64,000 nt of DNA from Platycnemis pennipes (lineage: Eukaryota > Arthropoda > Insecta > Odonata > Platycnemididae), in assembly GCA_933228895.1 (NCBI GenBank), contig OW121848.1, positions 88,927,470-88,991,469 of the forward strand. Direction: 5' to 3'. The position numbers and the translations under genes were made by a program. Numbering within the stretch: position 1 is the stretch's first letter; each line of letters begins with the position of its first letter. The notes under the pieces are model-generated. The model was not told the DNA's origin, did no database searches, and saw only the letters and a list, made by a program, of their open reading frames with translations. Shown here piece after piece: positions 1 to 10,975 of this stretch.

Positions 1-1996
1 TTTTTCTCTTGATGAAGTTTGAGAATTAGTGCCTCCAGACCTTGGAGAAATGGCGGAAGCTAAATGTAGCTCTTTCGTGATAGATAAAGATATTGAGCGT
101 CTTTTGGACGAAAGTGATAGTGATAAGGAATCCCTTTCATCACAGAGTGGTTTTTGTGATGCTAGTGTTGAGGATTATGCACAGAGTGAAGTAATTGAAA
201 GTGATTTTGAAGATGAATTAGAGGAGCACGAATCTCCGCCCACACCATTTGGCTGGAAACGTGTCGGTGATGCTTACTGTCCTTCAAGAATTCCATTTGT
301 TGGACAGTCTGGCCCTCAAATACCGGTTGGTACTATTTTGGACAGTTTTATGCATATATTTGATGCTGAAGTGATAGATCTGATGTGCACTGAGACTAAC
401 AGATACGCACGGCAATTTATCGCTAAGGCCGCTCCTAACCCACGTTCCCGTGTAAATAACTGGCAAGAGATCACCCGTGAAGAAATGTATGTTTTCATTG
501 GAATATTTATACTGATGGGCATTATACAAAAGCCATCTATAAAATCTTATTTCACAAAAGATCCCTTCTTAGAAACTCCAATTTTTTCTCAAGTGATGTC
601 ACTTGATCGTTTTGAGCTTCTTTCAAAATTTTTGCACTTTGCAGATAATGAGGACGAGAAAAATTTTGCTGGCCCAAAAAAACTTTTCAAAATATTTCCA
701 ATTGTTTCATTACTCCGGACAAAATTTCAAACGGTATATGTTCCCCATGGAAATGTTTGTATAGATGAATCCCTAACGCTGTGGAAGGGCCGTTTGGGCT
801 TCAAACAATACATACCTTTGAAGGCGGCTAAGTTTGGAATCAAAACTTTTAAACTATGTGAATCCAAAAGTGGCTATCTGTGGAATTTCATAGTGTATAC
901 TGGTTCAGGTTCCGAGATTACATGTAATATCAATGTTGATGACAACTTGAAAAGTACGAAAATTGTTGTTCATCTAATGGAACCATTATTTGAAAAAGGG
1001 TACACACTATGGATGGACAATTTTTATAATTCTCCTTACTTATCTTATGTACTACGTAAGAATGGTGTAAATGTTGCCGGGACTCTTCGATTGAACAGAA
1101 AGAACGTTCCTCTGAGTGTGGAAACCAAGCAGCTGAAAAAGGGCGAGACGGTAGCGTATGAAAGTAATGGAATAATGGTGTTGAAGTGGAAGGATAAGAG
1201 AGACGTGGCAATGATTTCATCGTTTCATGACGATGCGATGATTCAAAAAAAGATAAGGGGCGTGGATATTGTGAAGCCTAAGTGTGTGAATGAGTACAAT
1301 TTGGCTATGGGTGGAGTGGATCTGAAGGACCAGAAGTTACAGCCATATTTGGTGGAAAGAAAACGAGGCATGAAGTGGTACATCAAATTTTTCAAGAGAC
1401 TACTCAATGTAGCGGTCCACAACGCCTATATCTTATACCAGGCTAGAAATGCGGGCGTAGATCATCTTATCTTTAGAATAAGCTTGGTCAAGGCCATTGT
1501 CAACGTAAACAGACCACAGCTGGGGAGCCCAACCGTCGGGAGGCCTTCGATAAACCCCCCACCACGACGCCTGGTCGAGAGGCACTTCTTAGAAAGGATC
1601 CCTGCAACAGGAAAGAAAGCGAAGCCACAAAGGAAATGCGTTGTCTGCACCAAACATGGAAGAAGAAAAGAAAGCATATACTGGTGCAGTGTGTGTGAAG
1701 TTGGACTTTGCCTCGAAGGATGCTTCAAGACATTTCACACCGAAATAAACTTTTGATTCCAGAGAGCATGAGTGTGATGAGTGAATGAAAAAGTTGAGTT
1801 TCGACCGCTAAATTTTAAAGGTAAGCGTAAGCAACATTTATATACAACATATAAAATTTTTTTAAATTTATTTGATGTACTTTATGAGTTATTGCATTTT
1901 AATGAAGACAGTGTCCAAACCGTGCATTTGAGACAAATTTAAATACCGCCGGAGGGTTTAAATACCCAAACATAAAAAGCCGGCTTGAGGGGTTAA
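1..1996 (+). mobile_element. piggyBac-family DNA transposon, left end cut by window edge
   Basis: A transposase gene is followed by a short 3' non-coding region that ends in a piggyBac-like terminus. The last bases before the site read GGCTTGAGGGG and abut TTAA at 1993-1996. Read inward from the right the element therefore starts TTAA-CCCCTCAAGCCGGC, the usual 'TTAA then C-run' form of piggyBac ends. TTAA is the known target of this superfamily. The left inverted repeat and left TTAA lie outside the window. The open transposase and clean right end suggest a fairly young copy, but activity cannot be judged without the left end. Confidence 0.85.
50..1756 (+). CDS. piggyBac transposase, apparently intact (568 aa from the ATG)
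   Basis: The frame opens upstream of 29 on a GTG, but the first ATG is at 50 and reads MAEAKCSS, so I take that as the start. The N-terminus (about 1-65) is acidic and probably disordered. It is followed by the DDE_Tnp_1_7 core. The three catalytic aspartates are visible: D239 in CIDESLTLWKG, D323 in LWMDNFYNSPYL and D424 in MGGVDLKDQ, with D427 as the usual fourth acidic residue. The C-terminus (about 530-563) is a cysteine-rich zinc-binding domain with CxxC pairs (CVVC, CSVC) and further Cys/His residues, which in this family binds the terminal repeats. Length is close to the usual ~580-600 aa. The protein cuts and pastes DNA at TTAA sites. There is no internal stop or frameshift, and TGA closes the frame at 1754-1756. 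Confidence 0.93.
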   Translation: MAEAKCSSFVIDKDIERLLDESDSDKESLSSQSGFCDASVEDYAQSEVIESDFEDELEEHESPPTPFGWKRVGDAYCPSRIPFVGQSGPQIPVGTILDSFMHIFDAEVIDLMCTETNRYARQFIAKAAPNPRSRVNNWQEITREEMYVFIGIFILMGIIQKPSIKSYFTKDPFLETPIFSQVMSLDRFELLSKFLHFADNEDEKNFAGPKKLFKIFPIVSLLRTKFQTVYVPHGNVCIDESLTLWKGRLGFKQYIPLKAAKFGIKTFKLCESKSGYLWNFIVYTGSGSEITCNINVDDNLKSTKIVVHLMEPLFEKGYTLWMDNFYNSPYLSYVLRKNGVNVAGTLRLNRKNVPLSVETKQLKKGETVAYESNGIMVLKWKDKRDVAMISSFHDDAMIQKKIRGVDIVKPKCVNEYNLAMGGVDLKDQKLQPYLVERKRGMKWYIKFFKRLLNVAVHNAYILYQARNAGVDHLIFRISLVKAIVNVNRPQLGSPTVGRPSINPPPRRLVERHFLERIPATGKKAKPQRKCVVCTKHGRRKESIYWCSVCEVGLCLEGCFKTFHTEINF

Positions 1997-2052
1997 GGAG
2001 CTCCAACAGCAGAAGTGTGATTGCACCATCTAACATTACTGAATACTCAAGA

Positions 2053-2094
2053 CTGAGACAACCATAACATCCATGGATGTTATGGTTGTCTCAG
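2053..2094. repeat. Perfect 42-bp palindrome
   Basis: The 21-base arm beginning CTGAGACAACCATAACATCC is followed immediately by its exact complement, with no spacer. The centre is the CCATGG between 2073 and 2074. It lies about 57 bp outside the piggyBac right end. I see no coding or known binding-site explanation. Confidence 0.9.
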
Positions 2095-2099
2095 ATGGG

Positions 2100-2180
2100 T
2101 GTACCTGGTGGGGCAGGGTGGTAGGTGGGGCTCAAACCCACCATCCTTAGTGTGCGAGGCTTTGGATTGACGTGAAGGAA
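2100..2180 (-). repeat. Possible tRNA-derived repeat fragment
   Basis: On the minus strand the stretch reads GGTGGGTTTGAGCCCCACC, which resembles a pol III box B (GGTTCRANNCC) in a T-arm-like hairpin. No good box A was found, so this is at most a truncated SINE. The rest of 2100-2500 shows nothing recognisable. Confidence 0.25.
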
Positions 2181-2499
2181 GCTGACCAATGCGGCCGTAA
2201 AATTTGATTGGCCACAATTGCACATAAAATGGTAATTTCTTGTCCTCTTGTCCTTTTGTCCTGTCCTTGCTGATGGTTGTTTTTTTATCAACAATATAAG
2301 GCATAAATTCAACATCCGTAGTTTTTAGTTCGTTTTTCACATATGGCTGGGAAGGCTGCCTTAAAATTGTATGCTGAACATTGAATTATTCTCTAATCAA
2401 GAAGTGACGCTTAAATGATATGAAACTTCGAAACCGCCTGTCGAAATGGTGCAATATTTTTTTATAGATTGGATGGCATAGTGAGAAAAGTACGATGAG

Positions 2500-2900
2500 A
2501 ACGGTTGACGAGTGGAATCCCGGGTCTCGCGACTTGCCCCCGCTCCAATCCTGCCCTGCTCCCAGCCACCCCACTCCATTTTTCTGCATCCTCCCCCACG
2601 GACTGTGGCGCCGCCACCCGCGCTAGTTTCACGGGCATCGCGCCCATGGTCTCACGGTTTTTAAACCGTAATATATGGGTCTTCGAATTTTTTGCTCCAT
2701 CCCTTTTCGCCCTCCCCCCGAGTCCCGTTCCGTATCTTGCTCTACGGTCCACGTACGGTTGCCCTGGCTCTCACTTTTTGCACGGCCCCCGGGTGTGCGG
2801 GGTTTTCGGAGGTGGGCGGGAGTTGCAAGGGGTGGGAGAGGGCGGAAGGGGTGAGAGGGATGGACGGGGTCGTATGTGATCGCAAGTGGGGTGGGAAACG
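2500..2900. other. GC- and CpG-rich block
   Basis: Composition changes sharply from AT-rich to GC-rich with CCC/GGG runs. Overlapping frames on both strands stay open for 80-125 codons, but none looks like a known protein. It could be a CpG-type regulatory island; no TATA or splice signals convinced me. Confidence 0.35.
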
Positions 2901-2959
2901 GAAGGAGGCGATCCTGACCTCGTATGTGGTGGTCGTAGAATGTTGCAAGTAAAGCGTAG

Positions 2960-3790
2960 AGCAAGTAAAGGGGACGCAGGAAACGCGGAAATTGTTTCTG
3001 ACGAAGCGAGATATAATTTCCTTCATTGGGAATGTCAAAAGTAATTTTTCTCCGAACTTATGTCCATGACTTATAGTTATAAATTTCATGATTCTAAGAT
3101 TTAGATGACTGAGTTGCATGAATAATGGATGGACAATTAAAAACGAGAATGTGTGAAGGAAATGAGTGCAGAGGTTAGCCTCTTTAGTAATTGTAAAGAG
3201 CTACGGACACGTCTTGGATATACCCTCGTAAGAATAGTTAACTTTTTGAGGGGCAGTTGTACTGAATGGATTTTAACCGAAACTAGCCAGAGTGCCAGTC
3301 AGTGACTCTCAGTTTACCAACTCATTGTTGAATATTTTTTTACATATTTCATTCATTTTTATATCTGTGCTACCTATCACAATTATAACACTAATTTGCA
3401 AGACTCCTGGTCTGCTGCCAGCGGCTCCACAAAAAGGCAAACTGCTTGGGTGTATCTAGAGCCATCTCTTCAGATTTACACCTACTATTAATTATATGGC
3501 CATATTCTTACCTTTCTATTGATAATACAAACTCGCAAATATAACAAAACACATGTGTTCACATTGAAATGTAGGAATAACAGAATAGCAAGGTGATAAA
3601 AAGGTGACATAAAAGAAGAAAAACGCAAGGCTATTTGGAAATATGTCTGATTTCAATAAAAAAATTTGACTGTTCAGTGTTTGTAACATAAGATTAGGTC
3701 TTTAGATCATTGGTCTGCTCCCGGACACACCCGAATTTTTTATTTAAATCTCGTATTCTTCAACCTCCCCGCATAAAATACGTTTTTATT
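2960..3790. other. AT-rich intergenic sequence, nothing recognised
   Basis: No ORF of note, no repeat boundary and no splice or promoter signal that I can support. Confidence 0.4.
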
Positions 3791-4087
3791 CACTGTAAAA
3801 AGTCGATCTGATTTTAAGGTACAAAAGCGATCTGAATTTCAGATGCAACAATTTTAAGACAGGGTACGTTGAATTTCAGCAGTAATATCTTGTCTAAAAA
3901 TAAGGCAGGTGAACGACTGAAAATCAGACCATCCAGAATCCTGCTTCCTCTGCTTCCTGCTTAACTGCTCCTGTACCAACTATCCATGTTCCTGCCTCTT
4001 CCGTACCTTAAATCCGTGTTCCTGCCTTACAACCAGACAGCGCTTAAATTCAGATCGCACTGAAAATCAGATCAACTTTTTACAGTG
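3791..4087. mobile_element. MITE, copy 1 (297 bp) of an inverted-repeat family
   Basis: Both ends carry the same inverted repeat, CACTGTAAAAAGTNGATCTG, over about 25 bp. It is non-coding, with a pyrimidine-rich middle that repeats GTTCCTGCC. A second copy lies at 7890-8186 with about 11 differences in 297 positions (roughly 96% identity by eye). Flanks here are TT on each side, so the target duplication is unclear. Confidence 0.85.
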
Positions 4088-4570
4088 TTACATGTGTTCC
4101 CTTTTTTTAAATTGATTCCCTTACTATTGCGTGTCAACATCATTTGGAATGAACATGGTGCTGACCTTGGAACAAATACTTGGACGTACTTGGAATTGTA
4201 GGCTACTACGTTGAAATAAATATGCGTGAACAACACGGTGTTTCTTGACTGTGATGATAGAATGACAGACCGGTGAGAACTTACCAGTCAGTGCACGGTG
4301 GATGGAGACTCTGAAGTTGTCTGCATTTGAAGGTAATCGGCCACAAATATTCCGTCGAATTTATTGGCCCTCTATTGCCGACATTGGAAAGCAGGGAGTT
4401 TCATGTACAATTTTCTAGCAAAGGCCAGCAGTACAACATACGGAGAGAAGGGATGGACGGTTTGATAAACCAAAGATAGTGCGGGTTTGTGGAGGGAAGG
4501 GGGTATGTACGTTACGAGGAATGGTTTTGACGAGACTGAGGAGGAGGTGGAGGGGTTGAGGAAGGAAGCG
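4088..4570. other. Intergenic sequence, nothing recognised
   Basis: AT-rich, short frames only. Confidence 0.4.
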
Positions 4571-4574
4571 TAGG

Positions 4575-5000
4575 GAAAGCTCTGTGAAGATTGGTTGGAA
4601 GTTCCCAGGAATCACACAACCCGCGCGGAGTTCCCATGCCGTTCCCAGGCAGCAAACCCTCCCGGGGGCGCCGCCGCTGCCTCCCCTTCCAACGAACGGG
4701 CTGATAAAACACGAGAGATTCCGGGGGCCATATGCCTCTCCCACTCTCTCCTTCTCCCTCTCTTTACTCTTCCACTCCTCATCCTCCGCCTCTTCCTCTC
4801 CCTATCAGGCGTCCTCCGCGGTCTCCTCAACCTCCCTCATCTCTCCTTTCCCTCTGTCGCGTCGTGCCCTCTCTCCCACGCTTATTGGTGGGATGGGGGA
4901 GGGCTTAAGAGGCGGAGTGCGTTCGTGCGTCTGTTTTGACTGCGTCGGCAGCCGCTCTTGAGTTTGGCTTGCCGCTGAGTGCAGTTGTTTCAGCGGAGAT
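4575..5000. other. GC-rich block with pyrimidine tracts
   Basis: A run of CTC/TCC tracts is followed by a CpG-rich end containing an inverted CCAAT motif (TTATTGG near 4880). It could be a promoter-proximal island. Frames of about 110-125 codons on both strands are low-complexity and not convincing as protein. Confidence 0.3.
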
Positions 5001-5164
5001 GAAAGCCGCGGAAGACGGCAGAGACGCTCATTCCTTTGATCATCTATTAATTTTTTTCGCTAGTGATGAATGTCGCTAACTTCCGTGCGACATCATGAGA
5101 CATTTGACGAGTTTGATTTCACCTTTAAATTCCCATCAATTCATCGTCTCATAAAGACGGTAGC

Positions 5165-5320
5165 TGAGGGAGAATCGAAGTAGAAGAAAGGGAAGACCAC
5201 AGATGAGAAATGTGGAGCATAAGTTAATTACGTAAGTAATAAAAGTTGCGTGTCAGTATGAAGAGGTTAGCTGATAGAAGAATCGAGTCGTAAGTTGCAT
5301 CAAACAATTTCTATGTCGGC
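5165..5320 (+). repeat. RTE-like LINE 3' end, 5'-truncated and decayed
   Basis: A broken frame reads RRKGRPQMRNVEHK and then, after frame slips, MKRLADRRIES with remnants of a SNQS-type end. The same C-terminal tail (MKRLADRR-EW-AASNQS, stop, GATGAT repeats) occurs at 52.4, 53.5, 54.5 and 55.8 kb. Only the last ~150 bp of the parent element is here. Confidence 0.6.
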
Positions 5321-7889
5321 AAACGGCTAACTCAGTTGTTGTGAGGTTTACCGGTATATTTTTTATGAAAAATCTCGCACTGTTATGCAAATTTTCTATC
5401 AACCAGCCGATTTTAACGATTTTACCTCAAATATTACTCAGTTGAAGTTTTTTTTTAGCATGCAATGAGAAGTTGTAGTTACTTTTAAATGAAGCTCGGC
5501 AACCGTCAAATTTGATGTATCAGTAATGAAAAATACTTTTTTGCGATAACGTTCTCTTTGTGGGGAATTGTATACTTCAGTCGCTCATGATATTTCATAT
5601 CTTTTACATTTGCCATTAGAAATAGGTGTCTAGGAGCCCGGGAATAGCATCACGGACTTTTAGCTTATAAGGCCAGACCTCAGCGCTAAGACGGCATTTT
5701 TACTGTGGATGTAGCTAGAGAAGGATCTGCAAGGGCAAGGGTTCTACGAATTGAGTTCCGTTAATGTCCATCATTGATGGAAGTCGCGATATTTAATTGA
5801 ACCTGAATGACGCCTCTGTCGGAAGCATGGATCTTGTAATCCATCACAACGCCTGATAAACCACCCAATGCAACTTGTTGACGATTCCGCTCAGAGCAGC
5901 TTGTTAGTGCCACCTTGAATTTCAAGTTACATAGGCCGTGGTGTACTTAGTGAGCGTTGTTGTCTGTGTCCGACCATCCGAAGGCTCAACGTACTGTCTT
6001 AAGTGCGAGACACCTTTTCTCCTCGCAATTCCATGCGAGTTGATTCTACATTGCCTACTCTGCAGTTTCAGTAAATAACACGGTCTTTTGAAATTTGAAC
6101 AGTGAATAATAGACTTATTTCCCGATATTTAGTGCACGCTATCCAGAAATAACTTAACGGGAAAATTTAAATATTTTCAAAAATGTTAAGTTTCTTCGAT
6201 GTATGTACTTTGAACAGGGGATTTGAAAAATCTATTAGTTATTAGCTCCGATATTTTGAGCATATTGTTGAATATATTGAACAATACTAATATTTACTGC
6301 ATCGTGGTACTTCATATACTAACGCGGTACTCTTATACGTACGTAAAAATAATAAGAATCACTCTAATAAACTATTGTTCACTACAAGAATGCCGCCCTA
6401 TTCTGAAAATGTTAAATACACAATATTTTGTATGACTACTGCGGCAGTATGGCAATGTGATTTAGATATGAATTTTTCTGTTATTATATATCTAATGCCA
6501 ATTAGCAAAGCGTTTAGAAAGTAAAAGAAATGATATCATAGTAGAGAAGTACAAATCCTAAATAAGTGTTGCTTACAATAAATTAAACAATGTATCGGGC
6601 GCGAGATTTTAATATTTTACCATAATCTCTTTACGGTTTATTACTGTGAAACCCTTTTGATATTTCATCACTATTACTGCCTTGAAATCAACATTGGAAG
6701 CGTTGGATAGAACGCGTGCCGATGTCAAGTGTTTGAGCGGTTTGAGGAGTGAAAGAACTTGGGAGCATCAGTAGCTCTCGAAAGCGAGAGATTGGAAAAG
6801 AGCGGCAGTTACATAAAACGGGCGCAGCGTTATTAGTCCAGCTTGCGGCAGACTGAACACAAATGGATAATGAACCTTCCATATCTACCGAACAAAAATA
6901 GACCGCTCTCAGGATATGGAAAAGGGATCTTCGAGATCCAGTGGAGAAGAAAATGCCAACCCTTTTTGTCGAAGCTGCCAAGGAAAAAAACCTTTTAAAT
7001 TTATCAACGTCTTACTCGATTTGGAATCTTTTGAGCTGAAGACCTCCTCTCCCAGACCGCCGCTGACATCTACAGAGCAGGCAGCGTATTCCTTTTGATA
7101 CGCGTCCCGCAAAAATATGCATTTGTAAACGAGTTCTTTCTGAAGATTTCTTCCCCATTCACTCCCGCTTCTTTTTTCCCTCAAACCTGACACGTTTTTA
7201 TTTATTGAAACGTTACCGAAGGGTGGTTTCCCATCCATCCATCACGTATTGCTGACACCTCCTCCTATCGTTTGGATAATTCACATTTTTCACGATGCGT
7301 ATTTTCGTAATCCATTGGATTGTCGGGCTTCAAATCCACCTCAAATCTTCCCTTCCTTTTCTAGGTAGAAGGAGAATTTTTGTCCGCGCACACCCGTGAC
7401 GCCTTAGCTCGCTCGGGGCGTCATTAAGATCGTGCGGAATGATGTATCTGAGGTGGAGGGTTTTATGGTGTGTTGAAATCTTTTCATGGCTCAGTTACGA
7501 GTTTTGGCAAACGTGTTTATTGGTGATAAAATATGTTCTCGGCCTTCAAAATGAAATTTAGTTTCCCGCGCTCCATTTACATAGATAGAAACTAAGCCAA
7601 CAGTAGGACTTGACATCGTCGTAAATATGTCTGTCGCTTAATTCAAGAGAATCTCATTTTGCAATAATCCAGGTAATACCACTTACCTCTGAGATCAGCG
7701 ACAGCCCCCTGTTAATTATCACTTAATTGAAAAATTAAATGAATTTATAATAATATTTTGAATATTTGGTCTGGCGTCAATGTCAGATGTGATTAAAAAG
7801 GCCTTATTTATTTTGTAAAATGAAAGCGAACAGGTCTCTGCTCGAAATTCAGTTCTCATTTTATCGGTTGTGTTTATCAGATATTAATA
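5320..7889. other. Long AT-rich intergenic stretch
   Basis: Only short frames (under 110 codons) with no family resemblance. I see no repeat boundary, tRNA or splice signal that stands up. Confidence 0.4.
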
Positions 7890-8186
7890 TACTGTAAAAA
7901 GTAGATCTGATTATAAGGTACAAAAGCGATCTGAATTTCAGATGCAACAATTTTAAGACAGGGTATGTTGAAATTCAGCAGTAATATCTTGTCTAAAAAT
8001 AAGGCAGGTGAACGACTGAAAATCAGACCATCCTGAATACTGCTCCCTCTGCTTCCTGCTTAACTGCTCGTGTACCAACCATCCATGTTCCTGCCTCTTC
8101 CGCACCTTAAATCCGTGTTCCTGCCTTACAACCAGACAGCGCTTAAATTCAGATCGCACTGAAAATCAGATCAACTTTTTACAGTG
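7890..8186. mobile_element. MITE, copy 2 of the CACTGTAAAAAGT family
   Basis: Same length, same ends and the same internal sequence as 3791-4087. Here the element (TACTGTAAAA...TTTTACAGTG) is flanked by TA at 7888-7889 and TA at 8187-8188, which would fit a Tc1/mariner-type TA target. Copy 1 does not confirm that, so the superfamily is left open. Confidence 0.85.
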
Positions 8187-8385
8187 TATCAACCATTAAT
8201 ACATAATGCTGAAAATGTAATTACAGGGGTAAAACGCCGGAGTGGGTCAAGTTATCGTGGCAGAAGAAACGTGCGATTGACCAAATATGTATCATATAGG
8301 AAGATGATGCCTGATCATTGATATTGATTTTTCACTGGTGGGTGTATTTATCAGGTTTACTCTTAAGCATCTCACTGTTATAAGG

Positions 8386-10068
8386 TAGGGATGGGTCGGT
8401 TCCACTTTTTTTCGGTTCCGGTTCGGTTCTTAACTTCGGTTCTCGGTTCCGATTCTCGGTTCCGGTTCTTAATTTACCACTTACTTTGCGTTGCTCAATG
8501 GTAAGATAAGATAATCAATAATCATTTTCAGAGACATACTGCTTGAAAAAATATTCTTCATTATCCTTTTGTGTTTATGTAATTTTAATCCATTTTTACC
8601 CTTAATGTGAAAATACTTATAGAACTCACTTTCAACTTTACCAGTTGAAAGATCCACTTCATCTTCAATCAATTCTTCCTCACTGATGGCATTCGCCTTA
8701 GGATAGGTGGTCACAAGCATTTTCATCGTAGTTACTGAAGTATTCCGTCTCTTAGGAGACACGATTGGACTCCTCCCGCGAAAATTTATTTTATGCTTCT
8801 TTTCCGCATGCTTTTTCAGGTTATAAGAGGATTTACATTCACCCCTTGAAATCAGGGAATGACAAATATTACACTTTGCGAAATGTTCATTTGCTACATT
8901 AACCGTGAAGTATTTCTACACTTGCGTGATTGATTTTTTTCACCATTGGCTTTACAGCTCAGTTACACCATCTGTGTGACACGCGTTGACATAAATTTAC
9001 GTGTACCATTTCCATCATTTCAAAAGATTCTGCTTTCCTATTTCGTTTTGGAATCTTTCCGGTATCTGCAATGCCGTTATTTTATTTAACGGCGATACAT
9101 TTGTTAAGGATGATCCGCGTAAGATAAACCGAGCGTGTACCTTCGACCAAGGTTTTGTCATCACCAACATATTTCTCATAACCTTAAATATTTAAATTCG
9201 TATGTTACTGCAAATACTTAGTTACACTTCTCCATTGGACGAGAATAACAATATCAGCCTTTATACCCGACACGTGCATTTTGCTTCACGTTTCAATGCG
9301 CAAAAATTTTTTAAAATTAAAAATGACCAGTTAACCCTACGTTTTTTTAATGATAGCCCATTTATAGTCGAGTAATCAATAAAGCAGAATGGTCAACGGC
9401 AAACGGTTGATGGTTACTTGGCTGAACACGACCCTTGCATCAAGGGAAGAAGAAATTTGATAAAACAATTTAGTTGTAATTGACCGCATAATGCGGGTGC
9501 CTTTCATTTCCGGCTATCTTTGCGCTGTCCATTTTTCAAATAGTCGATTGTCGTCTGCTATTTACTGCGCGGCGAAGTAGACAGCGTTCTCTTGCACGAG
9601 CAAAGTTAATGCTATTGTGCAAATGACTAATAATTTGCTGACTTAACGAAAGCAATGCCCAAAGCATGAATGAAATCTTCTAAAAATTATACACTCTATA
9701 TAATAACATAATTTACAAAAATGATATTAGGACTCGCACCTCCAAAGGAGGTGGACGTAACACATACCTATCAATCAGAATATCCTTATTACGGCGGTAT
9801 TTTATCACTTACTAGAATTGGATGTAGTAACATTAACCATATAGTTATTTTAACGACTGAATTAGAATAATTCGCGGCAACTTTGAAGCATCTAAGTACA
9901 CTATTTCATCAGGTTTTAATGTGAAGTCTCCACTTTCAGAGCGTGAGCAGGTTTCAAACTGGTTTTCGCGCCAATTATTTCTGTACCGATTATTTTTGGC
10001 CTCGGTTCCGGTTCCGGTTCTAAGCTCAAGAACCGGTGGAACCGAAGAACCGAACCGACCCATCCCTA
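8386..10068 (-). mobile_element. Internally deleted hAT-type transposon (1,683 bp)
   Basis: The ends are inverted repeats starting TAGGGATGGGTCGGTTC, followed by clusters of CGGTTC/CGGTTCC motifs, a subterminal arrangement known for hAT elements. The flanking octamers are TTATAAGG (8378-8385) and TTATAAAG (10069-10076). That is an 8-bp target duplication with one mismatch, diagnostic of hAT. The only transposase remnant is a BED zinc finger on the minus strand. The rest is non-coding, so it is non-autonomous. Confidence 0.88.
8481..8915 (-). pseudogene. hAT transposase N-terminal remnant with BED zinc finger
   Basis: An open minus-strand frame of 144 codons begins KYFTVNVANEHFAKCNIC and continues to NLKKHAEKKH, giving the C-x2-C ... 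H-x4-H spacing of a BED finger. The motif normally begins with a Trp before KYF. Here that codon is TAG (8916-8918), consistent with TGG to TAG. BED fingers sit at the N-terminus of hAT transposases and bind DNA. The tail after the finger (SPKRRNTSVTTMKML...) is not recognisable, and the catalytic RNase-H-like and dimerisation domains are absent, because the frame ends only ~95 bp from the element's end. Confidence 0.75.
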
Positions 10069-10490
10069 TTATAAAGTTTAAAATACATTTTATTTATTTG
10101 AGTAACTTTAAAACTTTTAGCCAAATCAAGGGCGGCCATAATAAGCTAATTATCCGATGAAACACACCCTAGGCTTAGACAGTTATTTACCCGCGTTCCA
10201 AAAGAAATTCACGAACATATTATTGAGATTGCAAGGTTAAAGAAGCAAAGAACAATAATTAGTCGTATTTAGAAATATTAATTGTACAGGTTTAAATTTT
10301 TTTTTGGAGGCTGCAATTATTTTTTTTTTGGAGGTAGCAATCAGATGGAAATTATTGTGGCGCAGTGTGAGAAAAGGAGCCAGTGCATGAACATTCGCCA
10401 TCATTTCGCATCGAATCAAGCACAAAAATTCCGTAGGCAATTCTCTCATATTGGAGGAACCAGATTACAGGCCGACAATTCCGTCACCTA
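10069..10490. other. AT-rich sequence with a small T-run duplication
   Basis: Near 10287-10342 a unit of T-run plus GGAGG-TGCAAT is repeated twice (TTTTTTTTTGGAGGCTGCAA, then TTTTTTTTGGAGGTAGCAA). Otherwise nothing recognised. Confidence 0.35.
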
Positions 10491-10975
10491 AAGTGACTTT
10501 TTGGAGCGGAAGGAGGAAGGGATTGAGTCCCTGTTTACGACGTCGACGCATGATCCGAAGCGGATTAACCCTCTCAGTCGGCCATTCCTTTCGGCGTCCA
10601 TCGGAAAGAAATCAGATCGTAAGTTCCGCTCGGATCACGTTTTAATTTTCTTCCATCCATCGCGTGTCATGTGGAATGAGCGCTCTCGGGTCTCAACCGA
10701 ATGGCGGACCGTTCAGAAGATTCGCGGCGGATCATTTCTCAACATTTCCCCTCTTTTTCTCTCCCTTATCCCCATTCACTTTTTCCACGTTCTCCCTTTC
10801 TGTAGCGTCAGCTAGGCTGCCCCACCCTCCCTCCCTCTATCCCTCCCTCCTCTCTCTCCTCCCTCACCCCATCGCTCCCCTCCCCCTCCAACTTCCCTCC
10901 TCCCTCCGTCCTCTCCCCCTACTCACTCTCTATCACCACCTCCCTCCTCTCCCCACTCCTGTTCCTCCAAAGCAA
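10490..10975. other. GC-rich block ending in a long CT-rich tract
   Basis: CpG-rich sequence gives way at about 10730-10960 to an almost pure pyrimidine tract (CCCTCC/CTCTC). Frames through it encode Pro/Ser/Leu-rich low-complexity sequence and are not convincing. Confidence 0.35.
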
